A DNA stretch of 64,000 nt from Pseudonocardia sp. ICBG1293 (GCF_020131355.1 NZ_JAHLEL010000051.1:496001-560000); one strand, 5' to 3'; numbered from the stretch's first letter, positions 34,077-43,251 are shown. Numbers and translations: made by a program. Notes: generated by a model not told the origin, from the letters alone.

Positions 34077-35315
34077 ATGACGGCCGACCGCGCCCGTTCC
34101 GCGCTGGTCGCGTCCCTGGTCCGCGACGGCCGGGTGCGCACCCCCGCGGTCCGTGCGGCACTGGAGACGGTACCGCGCCACCTGTTCCTGCCCGGCCTCG
34201 ACCCGGCGGAGGCCTACGCCGACGTCGCCGTCCCGATCAAGGTCGACGACGGCGTGACGGTCAGCTCGGTCTCCCAGCCCTCGATGGTCGCGATCATGCT
34301 GGAACAGCTCGGGGCCGGCCCGGGACACCGGGTGCTGGAGATCGGTGCGGGTGCGGGCTGGAACGCGGCCCTGCTCGGGCGGCTCGTCGGACCCGACGGG
34401 GTCGTGACCACCCTCGACATCGACGACGATCTCGTCGCCGGGGCACGGGCGAACCTGGACGCTGCCGGGTTCGACGGGGTCGAGGTCGTCGCCGGGGACG
34501 GCGCGCTCGGACACCCGCCCGCGGCGCCCTACGACCGTATCGAGCTCACGGTCGGCTCCACCGGCGTCCGGCCGGAATGGGTCGCCCAGCTCGCGCCCGG
34601 TGGCCGGCTGCTGCTGCCGCTCACGGTGCGCGGCAGCCAGCTGTCGGTGGCGTTCACCCACACCGCACCGGGACGGTTGCGGTCGCGGTCGGTGCGCAGC
34701 TGCGCGTTCGTCCGGCTGCGCGGGGCGGGCGCCGACCCCGGGGCCGAGGTCGCCCTGCCGGACGGCCGGTGGCGGGTGCAGCCCGCCTGCGCCTCCGACG
34801 ACGCCGACGTCCCGGACCCGCGGGCGCTGGCCCGCGCGACCACCGGGGCGGGCACCGACCGGGCCGTGGCCGCGGCGGGCTCGGTCGCGGACCTGTGGGA
34901 CGGCCTCGGCCTGTGGTGCGCGGTCGCCGACCCGGGCGTGGTGCGGCTGTTCGGCCCGCCGGAGGGCTGGGCCGCCCCGGCCCTGTTCGACCTCGGCGGT
35001 GTCCGGGCGACACTGGGCCTGGTCGCGGGCGACGGCTGCGCGCTGCTGCTGGCGGCCCCGGAGGCCACGGTGCGTTCCTGCGGGCCGGACGGCGACCTCG
35101 CCGCCGAGCGGCTGGCCGGGCTGGTCGCGGGGTGGGTCGACGCGGGCCGTCCGCACGCGGCGGACCTGCGGGTCGAGGCCGTCGTGCCGTCCCTGGCGGA
35201 GGACCCCGCGGACGGTACGGAGGGCGCCACCGGGCCCGGTGGCACCGGCGCGGGGCACGTCGTGGTGGACGGCGCCGGTACCCGGCTGACCCTGCAGTGG
35301 GGCACGGCCGGCTGA
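34077..35315 (+). CDS. PCMT-like SAM-dependent methyltransferase
   Basis: 412 residues. The N-terminal half is a protein-L-isoaspartate O-methyltransferase fold: RDGRVRTPAVRAALETVPRHLFLP, AYADVAVPI, VSQPSMVAIMLEQL and the SAM loop VLEIGAGAGWNAALLG (about 86-102). The C-terminal 200 residues (about 205-412) are a divergent extension without a family I recognise. Such long PCMT relatives in actinobacteria include peptide-modifying enzymes of lanthipeptide clusters, but no precursor peptide is seen here. Start ATG 34077, 25 nt after proB. Confidence 0.8.
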   Translation: MTADRARSALVASLVRDGRVRTPAVRAALETVPRHLFLPGLDPAEAYADVAVPIKVDDGVTVSSVSQPSMVAIMLEQLGAGPGHRVLEIGAGAGWNAALLGRLVGPDGVVTTLDIDDDLVAGARANLDAAGFDGVEVVAGDGALGHPPAAPYDRIELTVGSTGVRPEWVAQLAPGGRLLLPLTVRGSQLSVAFTHTAPGRLRSRSVRSCAFVRLRGAGADPGAEVALPDGRWRVQPACASDDADVPDPRALARATTGAGTDRAVAAAGSVADLWDGLGLWCAVADPGVVRLFGPPEGWAAPALFDLGGVRATLGLVAGDGCALLLAAPEATVRSCGPDGDLAAERLAGLVAGWVDAGRPHAADLRVEAVVPSLAEDPADGTEGATGPGGTGAGHVVVDGAGTRLTLQWGTAG

Positions 35316-35327
35316 GGCACGGGACGC

Positions 35328-35343
35328 GGCCCGGAGCCGGGCC
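35328..35343. terminator. short GC hairpin after the methyltransferase gene
   Basis: GGCCCG, GAGC loop, CGGGCC: a 6-bp stem 12 nt after the stop at 35315. Weak, but placed where transcription should end, in a gap of about 236 nt before a convergent gene. The rest of that gap shows no gene. Confidence 0.35.
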
Positions 35344-35551
35344 CGGGGCGACACGCCCCCGCAGCGCTGCCGCGGTGCGGGATCCGTGGCCCGGTGCCCC
35401 GGCCCACCCGGCGTCCCCGGGCGCTCCGGCGGCGGGCCCCGGGCGCGCCGCCGGACCGCCCACGTCGCCCGGGTCACGGCGCTCACCGTGACCGGGGCGT
35501 CCGCGGCGGAGCGGCGGTCGTGGTCCCCGGCGTCGTCGGGACCGGCACGAC

Positions 35552-36088
35552 TCAGACCTGCTCGACGTCGAAGTTGACCAGGCCGCCCTCGACCTCGGTC
35601 ACGGTCGCGCGCACGTCGATCGAGTCCTCGCCGGAGGTGACCCGGCAGCCGACGGCCTGCCCGGTGGTCGGAGCGAGGTCGCCGTCGCAGGAGGTGGCGT
35701 CGATCGGGACGCCGGCGTTCTGCGCGACGAGCGAGCCCACCGTGTCCTGCAGCAGCGCCCTCGGCACCGGGCGGGGCTCGGTGGTGATGTCGAAGGAGAC
35801 GGTGTCCCCGTCGACGGCGGTCACGGTGACGACCGCGCCGACCGGCTGGCCACCGGAGTGGAACTCGCAGGTCTGGCTCGCCCCGACGGTCGCGTCGAGG
35901 TCGGTGGCGCAGTCGGCCTTCCCGTTGTCGAGGGACACGCCCTGCGCGCCCAGCTTGCTGACGATCTGCTGCTCGACGCTGTCCGCCGGGACGGAGGCGA
36001 GGCTGCAGGCCGTGGTGCCGAACAGGACGGTGCTCGTCGCCGCGGCGACCAGGCCGAGCCGGGCGAGGCTGCGCAGGGTGGCGTTCAT
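35552..36088 (-). CDS. lipoprotein with two DUF4333 domains
   Basis: A 178-residue exported lipoprotein. The signal runs from MNATLRSLARLGLVAAATSTVLFG to Cys at about residue 28 (TTACS). Two tandem DUF4333 repeats follow (about 32-100 and 100-178), each with a Cys pair (CATDLDATVGASQTC and CDGDLAPTTGQAVGC). Family members are actinobacterial envelope proteins of unknown role. The ATG at 36088 is chosen because GGAGACACC precedes it and the signal peptide begins there; the frame stays open further up without meaning. Confidence 0.85.
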   Translation of the reverse strand: MNATLRSLARLGLVAAATSTVLFGTTACSLASVPADSVEQQIVSKLGAQGVSLDNGKADCATDLDATVGASQTCEFHSGGQPVGAVVTVTAVDGDTVSFDITTEPRPVPRALLQDTVGSLVAQNAGVPIDATSCDGDLAPTTGQAVGCRVTSGEDSIDVRATVTEVEGGLVNFDVEQV

Positions 36089-36222
36089 GGTGTCTCCTCG
36101 GGTGGTGGCCCCGGCGGCCCGGGCGGCCGGTGGGGCGAACACCACGAACTCTGCGGTGGGCCACTGGCAGTCCACTTGCAGCGGCCTTGCAGGGTCCTGC
36201 ACGCGGTCCCGCGGAGCGTTGC

Positions 36223-39129
36223 TCAGGCGCTCCGGCCCACCGCCCGGGCGGCGACGGTGCCCTCGTCGCCGAGCTCGTCGAGGACCGCGGCGATCGCCTC
36301 CCGACCACCCGCGACGCCCTCGGTGAACGCGGCCGCGTACCGCTCCGCCGACCCGCCGAGCCCGGCCCGGACCAGCGCGACGTTGCGCTCGGAGTCCTGC
36401 GGGTCCATGTCCTCGGGCCGGTAGCCGACCTCGCCGCCGACCGCGGACACCGCCCCGAGCAGCCGGGCGCCACGCACGCCGTCCCCGGACTGTCCCAGCG
36501 CGCCCGCGAGGGCGTGCGTCGCGACCAGCCAGGACGTCACGTCGGGCTCGCCACCGAGGAACCGCACGAGCGACTCCGCCTCGTCCAGCGCGGCCGGGTC
36601 GCGACGGTCGAGCAGGGCCTTCACCAGGTGCCAGCGCGAGGACCCGTCGGCGAACCCGTGCCCGGCCCGCCGGGCGACGGACACCGCCGACCGCAGCAGG
36701 TCCAGCGCCGTCGCGGTGTCCCCGCCGAGCCGTGCGAGGTGCCCGGCGGCCATCAGCGTCTCGGACTCGCCGGGGCCGTCGCCCGCGGCGCGCGAGACCG
36801 CGAGCGCCTCACCGAGCAGGGCCTGGGCGGCCGCCGGGTCGGTCGCCGCCGCGAGGTAGGCGCGGAACGCGAGCCCGCGGGCGACCTTCGTCGGGTGCCG
36901 TGCCGGGTCCATCCGCTCCAGCCCGGCCGCGACGTCGGCGGCCGCCCCGGCCGGGTCACCGGCCAGGTAGCGCAGGGGACCGGAGGCGAAGTGCGCCAGC
37001 CCGACGGCCTCCGGGTCGGCGTCCGGCCCGGCCGCGGCCAGCGCCGCGGTGACCCACCCGATGCCCTCGGCGACCCGGCCGAAGCGGTACCAGTACCAGC
37101 CCAGCACCCCGGCCAGGCGCAGCGCGTCGTCGACCGCGGCGGTACTCCCGTCGGCGAGCGCGGCCCCGAACGCGGCCCGCACGTTCGGCTGCTCGGCGCG
37201 GACCCGCCCGAACCAGCGGGCCGCGTCGTGGCCGAGCCAGGCGGCGTCGGCCTCGGTGACGACACCGAGGACCCAGCGCAGGTGCGCGGTGCGGGCCGCC
37301 GTACGCGCGGCGTCGTCGAGCAGGGTGTCGCCGAAGGCACGCAGGGACTCCAGCAGCGCGAACCGGCGGGGGCCCGGTGCGCCGGTGTCGACGCCGACCA
37401 GGGACTTCGCGACGAGCGTGGCCAGCCCGTCGCGGACCGGCACCCCGGCGACGGCGGCGGCCGCGGCCGCGTCGAACCCGCCGGTGAACACCGACAGCGC
37501 CCCGAACAGCCGCCGGTCGGCAGGGCCGAGGTCGTCGACCGACAGCGCGATCGTGTGCTCCAGGCTCCGGTGCCGGGCGGGGGTGCCCCGCCCGGCGCCG
37601 ACGAGCAGGGAGAACCGGTCGTCGAGGGCGTCGGCGATCTCGCCGACCGACAGGGTGCGGCTGCGCGCCGCCGCCAGCTCGACGGCCAACGGGAGCCCGT
37701 CGAGCCGGGCGCAGACCTCGGCGACGCGGGCCCGGTCGCCGCCGACGGGGGCCGCCCCGGGCGCCGCGGCCGACGCGCGGTCCAGGAACAGCTGCTCGGC
37801 CGCGGCGGAGGACAGCGGCGCGAGCTCCAGCAGCTGCTCGCCGGGCAGGTCGACGGGCTCGCGGCTGGTCGCGACCACCCGCACACCGGGGCAGGCGGGC
37901 AGCAGGGTGCCGAGCAGCTCGGCGACGGCGTCGAGGACGTGCTCGCAGTTGTCGAGCACCAGCAGGCCGGGGGGGCCGGCCAGGGCGGCGGCGAGCTGGT
38001 CGGCACCCTGGGCGGTGAGCACCCCGGTGGCCTCGGCGACGACCGGGGCGAGCAGCGCGCCGGGGGTCCCCGGCGCGAGATCGGCGAGCTCGGTCCACCA
38101 CACCGGCCCGCCCGCGTCGGCGGCGACGGCCAGCGCGACGCGGGTCTTGCCCACCCCGCCGGGGCCGACGACGGTGACGAGCCGGTGGGCGTCGAGGGCC
38201 GCGCGCAGCCGGACGAGGTCGTCGTCGCGGCCGAGCAGCGCCGTCGACGGCACCGGCAGCGGCCTGCGGGCGGTCCCGGCGGCGGGCGCCGGGGCGTCGG
38301 CGGCGGGGGCCCGGTGCAGCAGCTCCGGGTCGTGGGCGAGCACCGCCCGCTCGGTCGCGGCGAGGCCGGGCCCCGGGTCGACGCCGAGCTCCTCGGCGAG
38401 CAGGTCCCGCGCGGTCCGCAGGACCGCGAGGGCGTCGGCCTGGCGCCCGGCGCGGTAGAGCGCGCGGGCCCGCAGCTCCCACGCGCGCTCCCGCAGCGGG
38501 TACTCGGCGGTGAGCGCGGCGAGGTCGTCGAGCAGCGCTACGTCCTCGCCGGTGGCGAGCGCGGCGGCGGCCCGGTCCTCGCGGATGCCGACGCGCAGCT
38601 CGGTCAGCGCGGCCACCTCGGCGGCCAGGAAGGCGCGGGCGGCGAGGTCGCCGAACGGGGTGCCGTCGCCGGTGGCCAGCGCCAGGTCCAGCACGGACAC
38701 CGCCTCGTGCGGGCGTCGCTGCGCCAGTGCGGTCGCGCCGCGGGCGGCGAGCTCGCGCATCGCCCACACGTCGACCTGCTCGGGCCGGACGGCCAGGGCG
38801 TAGCCGCCGCTGCCGCGGACCAGCACCGTCGCGGCCCCGCGGGCCGAGCGGCCGGGCTCAAGGACACCTCGCAGCCGGGCGACGTAGGTGTGCAGCGCCT
38901 GCTTCGCGGCCGGGGCGGGTTCGGAGTCCCAGACGGCGTCGATCAGCAGGTCCTCGGTGGCCGGACGCCCGGCGGCGACGACGAGTGCGGCGAGCAGCGC
39001 CCGCGGACGCGGCCCGCCGAGCGCCAGGTCGTCGCCGTCACGGCTCGCCCGCACACCGCCGAGGACCGAGAGCTGCAGCGGGGACGCCTGCGGGGGTACC
39101 GCCTCCGCGGGCACGGCAGGACCGGACAT
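36223..39129 (-). CDS. AfsR/SARP-type regulator with NB-ARC ATPase
   Basis: A 968-residue transcriptional regulator. N-terminus: OmpR-like winged helix (about 15-100; LQLSVLGGVRASRDGDDLALGG) and bacterial transcriptional activation domain (BTAD, about 100-255). Middle: STAND ATPase with P-loop VVGPGGVGKTRVALAVA (about 317-333) and Walker B LLVLDNCEHVLDA. C-terminus: helical TPR-like repeats. SARPs with this layout activate specialised metabolism or respond to ligand binding with ATP-driven switching. There is no biosynthetic cluster beside it. TAGGGT 6 nt before the ATG suggests a leaderless transcript. Confidence 0.92.
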   Translation of the reverse strand: MSGPAVPAEAVPPQASPLQLSVLGGVRASRDGDDLALGGPRPRALLAALVVAAGRPATEDLLIDAVWDSEPAPAAKQALHTYVARLRGVLEPGRSARGAATVLVRGSGGYALAVRPEQVDVWAMRELAARGATALAQRRPHEAVSVLDLALATGDGTPFGDLAARAFLAAEVAALTELRVGIREDRAAAALATGEDVALLDDLAALTAEYPLRERAWELRARALYRAGRQADALAVLRTARDLLAEELGVDPGPGLAATERAVLAHDPELLHRAPAADAPAPAAGTARRPLPVPSTALLGRDDDLVRLRAALDAHRLVTVVGPGGVGKTRVALAVAADAGGPVWWTELADLAPGTPGALLAPVVAEATGVLTAQGADQLAAALAGPPGLLVLDNCEHVLDAVAELLGTLLPACPGVRVVATSREPVDLPGEQLLELAPLSSAAAEQLFLDRASAAAPGAAPVGGDRARVAEVCARLDGLPLAVELAAARSRTLSVGEIADALDDRFSLLVGAGRGTPARHRSLEHTIALSVDDLGPADRRLFGALSVFTGGFDAAAAAAVAGVPVRDGLATLVAKSLVGVDTGAPGPRRFALLESLRAFGDTLLDDAARTAARTAHLRWVLGVVTEADAAWLGHDAARWFGRVRAEQPNVRAAFGAALADGSTAAVDDALRLAGVLGWYWYRFGRVAEGIGWVTAALAAAGPDADPEAVGLAHFASGPLRYLAGDPAGAAADVAAGLERMDPARHPTKVARGLAFRAYLAAATDPAAAQALLGEALAVSRAAGDGPGESETLMAAGHLARLGGDTATALDLLRSAVSVARRAGHGFADGSSRWHLVKALLDRRDPAALDEAESLVRFLGGEPDVTSWLVATHALAGALGQSGDGVRGARLLGAVSAVGGEVGYRPEDMDPQDSERNVALVRAGLGGSAERYAAAFTEGVAGGREAIAAVLDELGDEGTVAARAVGRSA

Positions 39130-39135
39130 GCCCCG

Positions 39136-39141
39136 ACCCTA
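39136..39141 (-). promoter_or_regulatory. -10 box of a leaderless SARP promoter
   Basis: TAGGGT on the minus strand ends 6 nt before the ATG at 39129. Confidence 0.5.
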
Positions 39142-39192
39142 CGAAGATGATCCGGACCTCCGGAATCATCTGCCCTGATGATGCGTGGCCTC

Positions 39193-39627
39193 TCAGCCGC
39201 GCGGCTCCAGGTGGACCAGCGGGATCTCCCGGGTGGTGCTGCGCTGGTAGCCGGCGTAGTTGCGGTACTTCCCGGCGATCTGCGGCCAGAGCGTCGCGCG
39301 GTCGGCCGGGTCGGCGATCCGGGCGCGCATGGGCACGCGTGGCCCGCCCTGCACGGCGACCTCGACGTCCGGGTCCGCACGCAGGTTGAGGAACCAGGCG
39401 GGGTGGCGGTCGTCGCCGCCCCGGGAGGCGACCACGACGTAGCGCCCGTCGCCGTGGACGGGTGCCGTGAGCAGTACCGTGCGCGGCTCACCGGAGCGCC
39501 GGCCGCGGGTGGTCAGCTCGACGACGGGCATGCCTCCGGCGGAGTGGCCGACCTTCCCGCCGGTCAGCCGGATCAGCAGACGGTGGCCCGCGTTCATGGC
39601 CTTGAGCGCGAAGTCGGGTGGGTTCAC
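39193..39627 (-). CDS. deazaflavin (F420)-dependent nitroreductase family protein
   Basis: A 144-residue split-barrel protein of the Ddn family, which uses reduced F420 to reduce nitro groups or quinones. Seen: MNAGHRLLIRLTGGKVGHSAGGMPVVELTTRGRRSG (substrate-side helix and first strands), TVLLTAPVHGDGRYVVVASRGGDDRHPAWFLNL, and VPMRARIADPADRATLWPQI at the C-terminus. Start GTG 39627. A TAGGCT box 6 nt upstream suggests a leaderless transcript. Confidence 0.88.
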   Translation of the reverse strand: MNPPDFALKAMNAGHRLLIRLTGGKVGHSAGGMPVVELTTRGRRSGEPRTVLLTAPVHGDGRYVVVASRGGDDRHPAWFLNLRADPDVEVAVQGGPRVPMRARIADPADRATLWPQIAGKYRNYAGYQRSTTREIPLVHLEPRG

Positions 39628-39633
39628 GACCCG

Positions 39634-39639
39634 AGCCTA
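39634..39639 (-). promoter_or_regulatory. -10 box of a leaderless nitroreductase promoter
   Basis: TAGGCT on the minus strand ends 6 nt before the GTG at 39627. Confidence 0.5.
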
Positions 39640-39658
39640 CCGGCGGGTAGCCGGCTCG

Positions 39659-40665
39659 TCAGCTCGTCGCGACCCTCTCCAGCGCGGGCCGCAGCCCGTC
39701 GAGCAGCCAGCCCACCGACACCACGTTCGGCGCCTGCAGGGCGATGGCCTGGTCCAGCGTCACCGGTGTGTAGGTGCCCTCCCGCACCGCGCGCACCCGG
39801 CGCACCAGCTCGTCGCCCTCGAACCTGGTGCGGTCGCCCGGCCCCGCGAAGGTCATCAGGAGCAGGTCGGCCTCCGACAGCCTGCCGATCTCCTCGTAGG
39901 ACACCCCGACCGTGCCCGGGGCCAGCGCGTCGCTCGCCGGCGCGTCCCGGAACGAGGCCGGCACCTCCAGTCCCAGCGACCGCAGGAACACCGTCGACTG
40001 GTTCTGCTCGCCGACCACCATCGGCAGGATCTCCCCGCGCGCCTGCCCGTAGAGGTAGGTCTTCCCGGCGAGCCCGGGCAGCCGGTCACGGGTCTCGGCG
40101 ATCCGGCGTTCCGCCTCGGCGACCAGCGTCCCGACGGCGTCCTCGCGGCCCAGCGCCCGCCCGATCTGGCGGGCGTCGTCCTGCATGGAGGAGGTGTACA
40201 GGCCCTCGGCGTAGGTGACGGTCGGCGCGATCCGCGACAGCGCGTCGTAGCCGGCCCGGTCGGTGATCTGGAACGCCGAGACCCCGAGGACCAGGTCCGG
40301 CCGGAACGCCGCGATCTGCTCCAGTGGCAGCGACCCCTCCGGCTCGATCGCGAGCACCTCGGGTGGAAGGGCGTCCAGATAGGGCAGCGCGGGACCGCTG
40401 TCGCCGGAGCTGCGAACCGCGCCGACGACCGGTGCGCCGACGGCCTGGGCGACGGCCAGGTCGTTCATGCCCAGCGCGACGACCCGCTGTGGGGGTGCGG
40501 GCACCGTCGTCTCGCCGAAGGCGTGCCGGACGGTCACCGGGAACGCGGCCCGTCGGTCGGCGTCGCCGGGGCGGTGCCGGTGCTGCCGGGGGAGGCGGCG
40601 CAGCCGGTCAGGACCAGGGTCGCACCGAGCAGCGCCGCGAGCAGCGTGGTTCCACGGGGCCTCAT
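39659..40665 (-). pseudogene. iron-siderophore ABC substrate-binding lipoprotein, frameshifted
   Basis: The ATG at 40665 has an excellent GAGGAG Shine-Dalgarno and starts a lipoprotein signal (MRPRGTTLLAALLGATLVLTGC, Cys22), but this frame stops about 20 codons later. The mature binding protein (VTVRHAFGETTVPAPPQRVVALG, ..., GRALGREDAVGTLVAEAERR, FLRSLGLEVPASF) is in the next frame and ends at 39659. The frames part at a GGG run, about 40549-40551; one extra G there joins them into a protein of about 335 residues. It belongs to the FecB/FepB class III family that delivers ferric siderophores to an importer. No permease or ATPase gene is nearby. Sequencing error or true loss cannot be told apart here. 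Confidence 0.8.
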
Positions 40666-40678
40666 CGTTCTCCTCAGG

Positions 40679-40697
40679 TAAGGTGAGGCTCACCTTC
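40679..40697 (-). promoter_or_regulatory. iron box (DtxR/IdeR-type operator)
   Basis: TAAGGTGAGGCTCACCTTC is a 19-bp dyad close to the actinobacterial iron box (TTAGGTTAGGCTAACCTAA). It lies 13 nt upstream of the lipoprotein ATG at 40665, so the iron-loaded repressor would block its transcription. Confidence 0.8.
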
Positions 40698-40726
40698 TAT
40701 CAGAGAACGGGCACGGCGAGGAAGTC

Positions 40727-42357
40727 TCACCCGGCGGACGGGACCGCCCCGGCCAGCTCCCTGGCCCGGGCGATCTCGATCTTGCCGGTCGGGGTGCGGG
40801 GCAGCTCGTCGACGACCACCACGGTGCGCGGCACCTTGTAGCCGGCCAGTACCGTGCGGACCCGCTCGCGCAGCCGTCCGGGCAGTTCCGGATCCGCGCC
40901 GGGGGAGACTACGATCGCGGTCACCCGCTGGCCCCACACCGGGTCGGGGACCCCGACGACCACGCAGTCGGCGACCGCCGGGTCGGCGAGCAGCACGTCC
41001 TCGACCTCCTGCGGGTGCACCTTCTCGCCACCGGTGTTGATCACCCCGGCGCCGCGGCCGAGGAACCGGATGACTCCGTCCGGGGTCAGCTCGGCCAGGT
41101 CGCCCGGCACGGCGTAGCGCACCCCGTCGACGAACCGGAACGTCGCGGCAGTGCGCTCGGCATCGCCGTGGTAGCCCAGCGGCAGCGGGCCGCGGTAGGC
41201 GAGGACCCCGGTCCCGGGCTCGCCGGGGGCGAGCACCCGGCCGTCGTCCGCGATCAGCCGGGTGGCGGGCACCGGTCGGAACTGCGCGGGCAGGTCGTGC
41301 ACCGAGCGGGTCACCGCGAAGGCGAACGGGCCGCCCTCGCTGGCCGCGATGGCATCGGTGACGGTCAGCGCGGTGCGTTCGTGCAGCGCCTGCTTGAGCC
41401 GGTCGCCGAGCGCGGTGCCCGAGCTCAGCACCACGCGCAGCGACGAGAGGTCGTGTGGTGCGCCTGCGCGCTCGGCTCTGGCCAGCTCGTCGACCAGGGG
41501 GCGGCGACCGCGTTGCCCGCGACCACGATCGTCTGGACCCGTTCCGCGGCGACGGTCTGCCAGACGTGCGGTGGGTCGAGCCTGCCGGGGCGGGCGAACA
41601 CCGCCCGGCCGCCGACGAGCAGTGCACCGAGGGTGTTGAACAGTCCGGTGCCGTGCATCAGTGGCACGACCGGCAGGGTGACCGGCGACCGGTCCTCGGC
41701 ACGGGCGGACACCGCGAGAGCCACGGCGTCGTCGAGGCCCTCGGGCGGGGCGTCCCGGCCCAGCGGGCCGAACACCGCGACCGCGATGCCGTGCAGCAGA
41801 TCACTCTGGCGCCACACGACGCCCTTCGGCCGTCCGGTGGTCCCGCCGGTGTACATGAACAGCCGGTCCGAGCCCGGTCGCGGGCTGTGCGGGCGGGGCG
41901 GGGTGGTGCGGCGGATCGCGGACAGGTCGGCCGCGTCCGGACCGGGGTCGGCGCCAGGCGCGTCACCGTCGCGGACAAGTAGCCGCAGCGAGGGCAGGTG
42001 CGCCGCCGCGTGCGCGACGTTCGGGGCGAGCGACCCGCTGAACACGATCGCGGCGGCCCCCGCGTCGTCGAGCAGCGAGGTCAGCTCGGCCGAGGTGTAG
42101 CGGTAGTTCGCGTTCACCGGGACCGCGCCGAGTTTGAACGCCGCGAACACCGTCTCCAGGTAGGCCGAGCCGTTGTACAGGTAGCAGGCGACCGTGTCCC
42201 CGGCCCCGACTCCCGCGCGGTCGAGTGCGGTCGCGAGTCTCGATGCACGGTCGTCGAACTCGGCGTAGGTCCACCGGGCCCCGGGTTCACTCACGGCCGT
42301 CGCGTCCGGGATCCGGGCGGCGAGGGCTTCCCACACGGTACCGAAGGCGACGTCCAT
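40727..42357 (-). pseudogene. AMP-forming acyl-CoA synthetase, frameshifted
   Basis: An ANL-superfamily ligase that would activate a carboxylic acid with ATP and CoA. The first half, from ATG 42357 (MDVAFGTVWEALAARIPDAT), has the P-loop MYTGGTTGRPKGVV and runs in frame to about 41500 (VVAGNAVAAP). The second half continues in another frame from LVDELARAERAG through VLSSGTALGDRLKQALH and GRGAGVINTGGEKVHPQEVE to the C-terminal PTGKIEIARAREL, stopping at 40727. The break is a five-G run (41497-41501, plus strand); six would restore a protein of about 543 residues. A TAGCCT box 8 nt before the ATG suggests a leaderless transcript. Confidence 0.85.
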
Positions 42358-42365
42358 ACGGACCC

Positions 42366-42371
42366 AGGCTA
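42366..42371 (-). promoter_or_regulatory. -10 box of a leaderless ligase promoter
   Basis: TAGCCT on the minus strand ends 8 nt before the ATG at 42357. Confidence 0.45.
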
Positions 42372-42443
42372 GGGAGCCGCCCACCGGGCGGCGATCGGCC
42401 GATGACAGTGACCGGGGCGGTCGTCCGACCATGGCGGACCGGG

Positions 42444-42456
42444 ACGGATGACGTAG
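42444..42456 (+). promoter_or_regulatory. ACGGATGACGTAG motif, copy 1
   Basis: A 13-base motif in the gap upstream of the LuxR response regulator. The same 13 bases occur at 43239-43251, and 11 of them inverted at 47955-47965. It is a candidate binding site for that regulator (autoregulation) or another island regulator. Confidence 0.5.
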
Positions 42457-42541
42457 TCCGGGCCGCTACGCGGACCGGGCTGCCATGCTGGACCTCCGGG
42501 CGGCGGCGGAGCCCCGGGACGACCGAGCGGAGGCGCTGCGA

Positions 42542-43246
42542 GTGGACGCACCGACCGGGTCCCCGACGACCACCCCGGTGACGGTCCTCGTCGCCGACGA
42601 CCACGCCGTCGTCCGCCGTGGGGTCCGTGCCTACCTGGAGTCCCTCGACGACGTCGAGGTCGTCGGCGAGGCCGGTGACGGGCAGGAGGTGCTGGACCGG
42701 CTCGGCGCGATGTCCGTGCACCGGGCGCTGCCCGACGTCGTCCTGATCGACCTGTTGATGCCCCGCCTCGACGGCGCCACGACGACGGCGCTGATCGTCG
42801 AGCGCTTCCCGGGCGTGCGGGTCGTCGTGCTGACCAGCTTCGGTGAACGGGAACGGGTGCACGCCGCACTCGGCAGTGGTGCGTCGGGCTACCTGCTGAA
42901 GGACGCCGGCCCGGGCGAGGTGGCCGCGGCGGTCCGGGCCGCCGCCCGCGGTGAGGTGCTCCTCGACCCGAGGGTCGCCCGGCAGCTGACCAGGGAGATG
43001 GTCTCGCCGGCGAGCGGGCTCGGCGCACTCACCCTCCGCGAGCGGGACGTGCTGATGCTGGTCGCCCAGGGCCGGTCCAACCTGGAGATCGCCGACCAGC
43101 TGCTGATCAGCGAGCGGACCGCGCGGAAGCACGTCGGCAACGTGCTGCGCAAACTGCAGCTCACCTCACGCACCCAGGCGGCGCTGGTCGCGGTCCGGGA
43201 AGGGCTCGTCCCACCGCGGGGCCGGCCGGCCGGCTACGACGGATGA
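42542..43246 (+). CDS. NarL/LuxR-type response regulator, orphan
   Basis: 234 residues. The receiver domain (about 14-130) carries acidic ADDH near 18-21 and the phospho-acceptor Asp70 in VVLIDLLMPRLDG. It is followed by a LuxR helix-turn-helix (about 160-225; LTLRERDVLMLVAQGRSNLEIADQLLISERTARKHVGNVL). The GTG at 42542 has GGAGG 8 nt upstream; an ATG at 42485 would add 19 residues with no ribosome binding site. No histidine kinase is adjacent. It opens the catabolic island and is flanked on both sides by the ACGGATGACGTAG motif. Confidence 0.88.
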   Translation: MDAPTGSPTTTPVTVLVADDHAVVRRGVRAYLESLDDVEVVGEAGDGQEVLDRLGAMSVHRALPDVVLIDLLMPRLDGATTTALIVERFPGVRVVVLTSFGERERVHAALGSGASGYLLKDAGPGEVAAAVRAAARGEVLLDPRVARQLTREMVSPASGLGALTLRERDVLMLVAQGRSNLEIADQLLISERTARKHVGNVLRKLQLTSRTQAALVAVREGLVPPRGRPAGYDG

Positions 43247-43251
43247 CGTAG
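43239..43251 (+). promoter_or_regulatory. ACGGATGACGTAG motif, copy 2
   Basis: Overlaps the stop codon of the response regulator gene, upstream of the SDR-MaoC operon. It lies inside CTACG-N8-CGTAG, an inverted repeat. A -10-like CCTAGCGT (43292-43299) follows about 40 nt downstream. Confidence 0.5.

Noticed and set aside
34077..35315. Lanthipeptide cluster around the PCMT-like methyltransferase
   Set aside because: No precursor peptide, LanB/LanC or dehydratase gene nearby.
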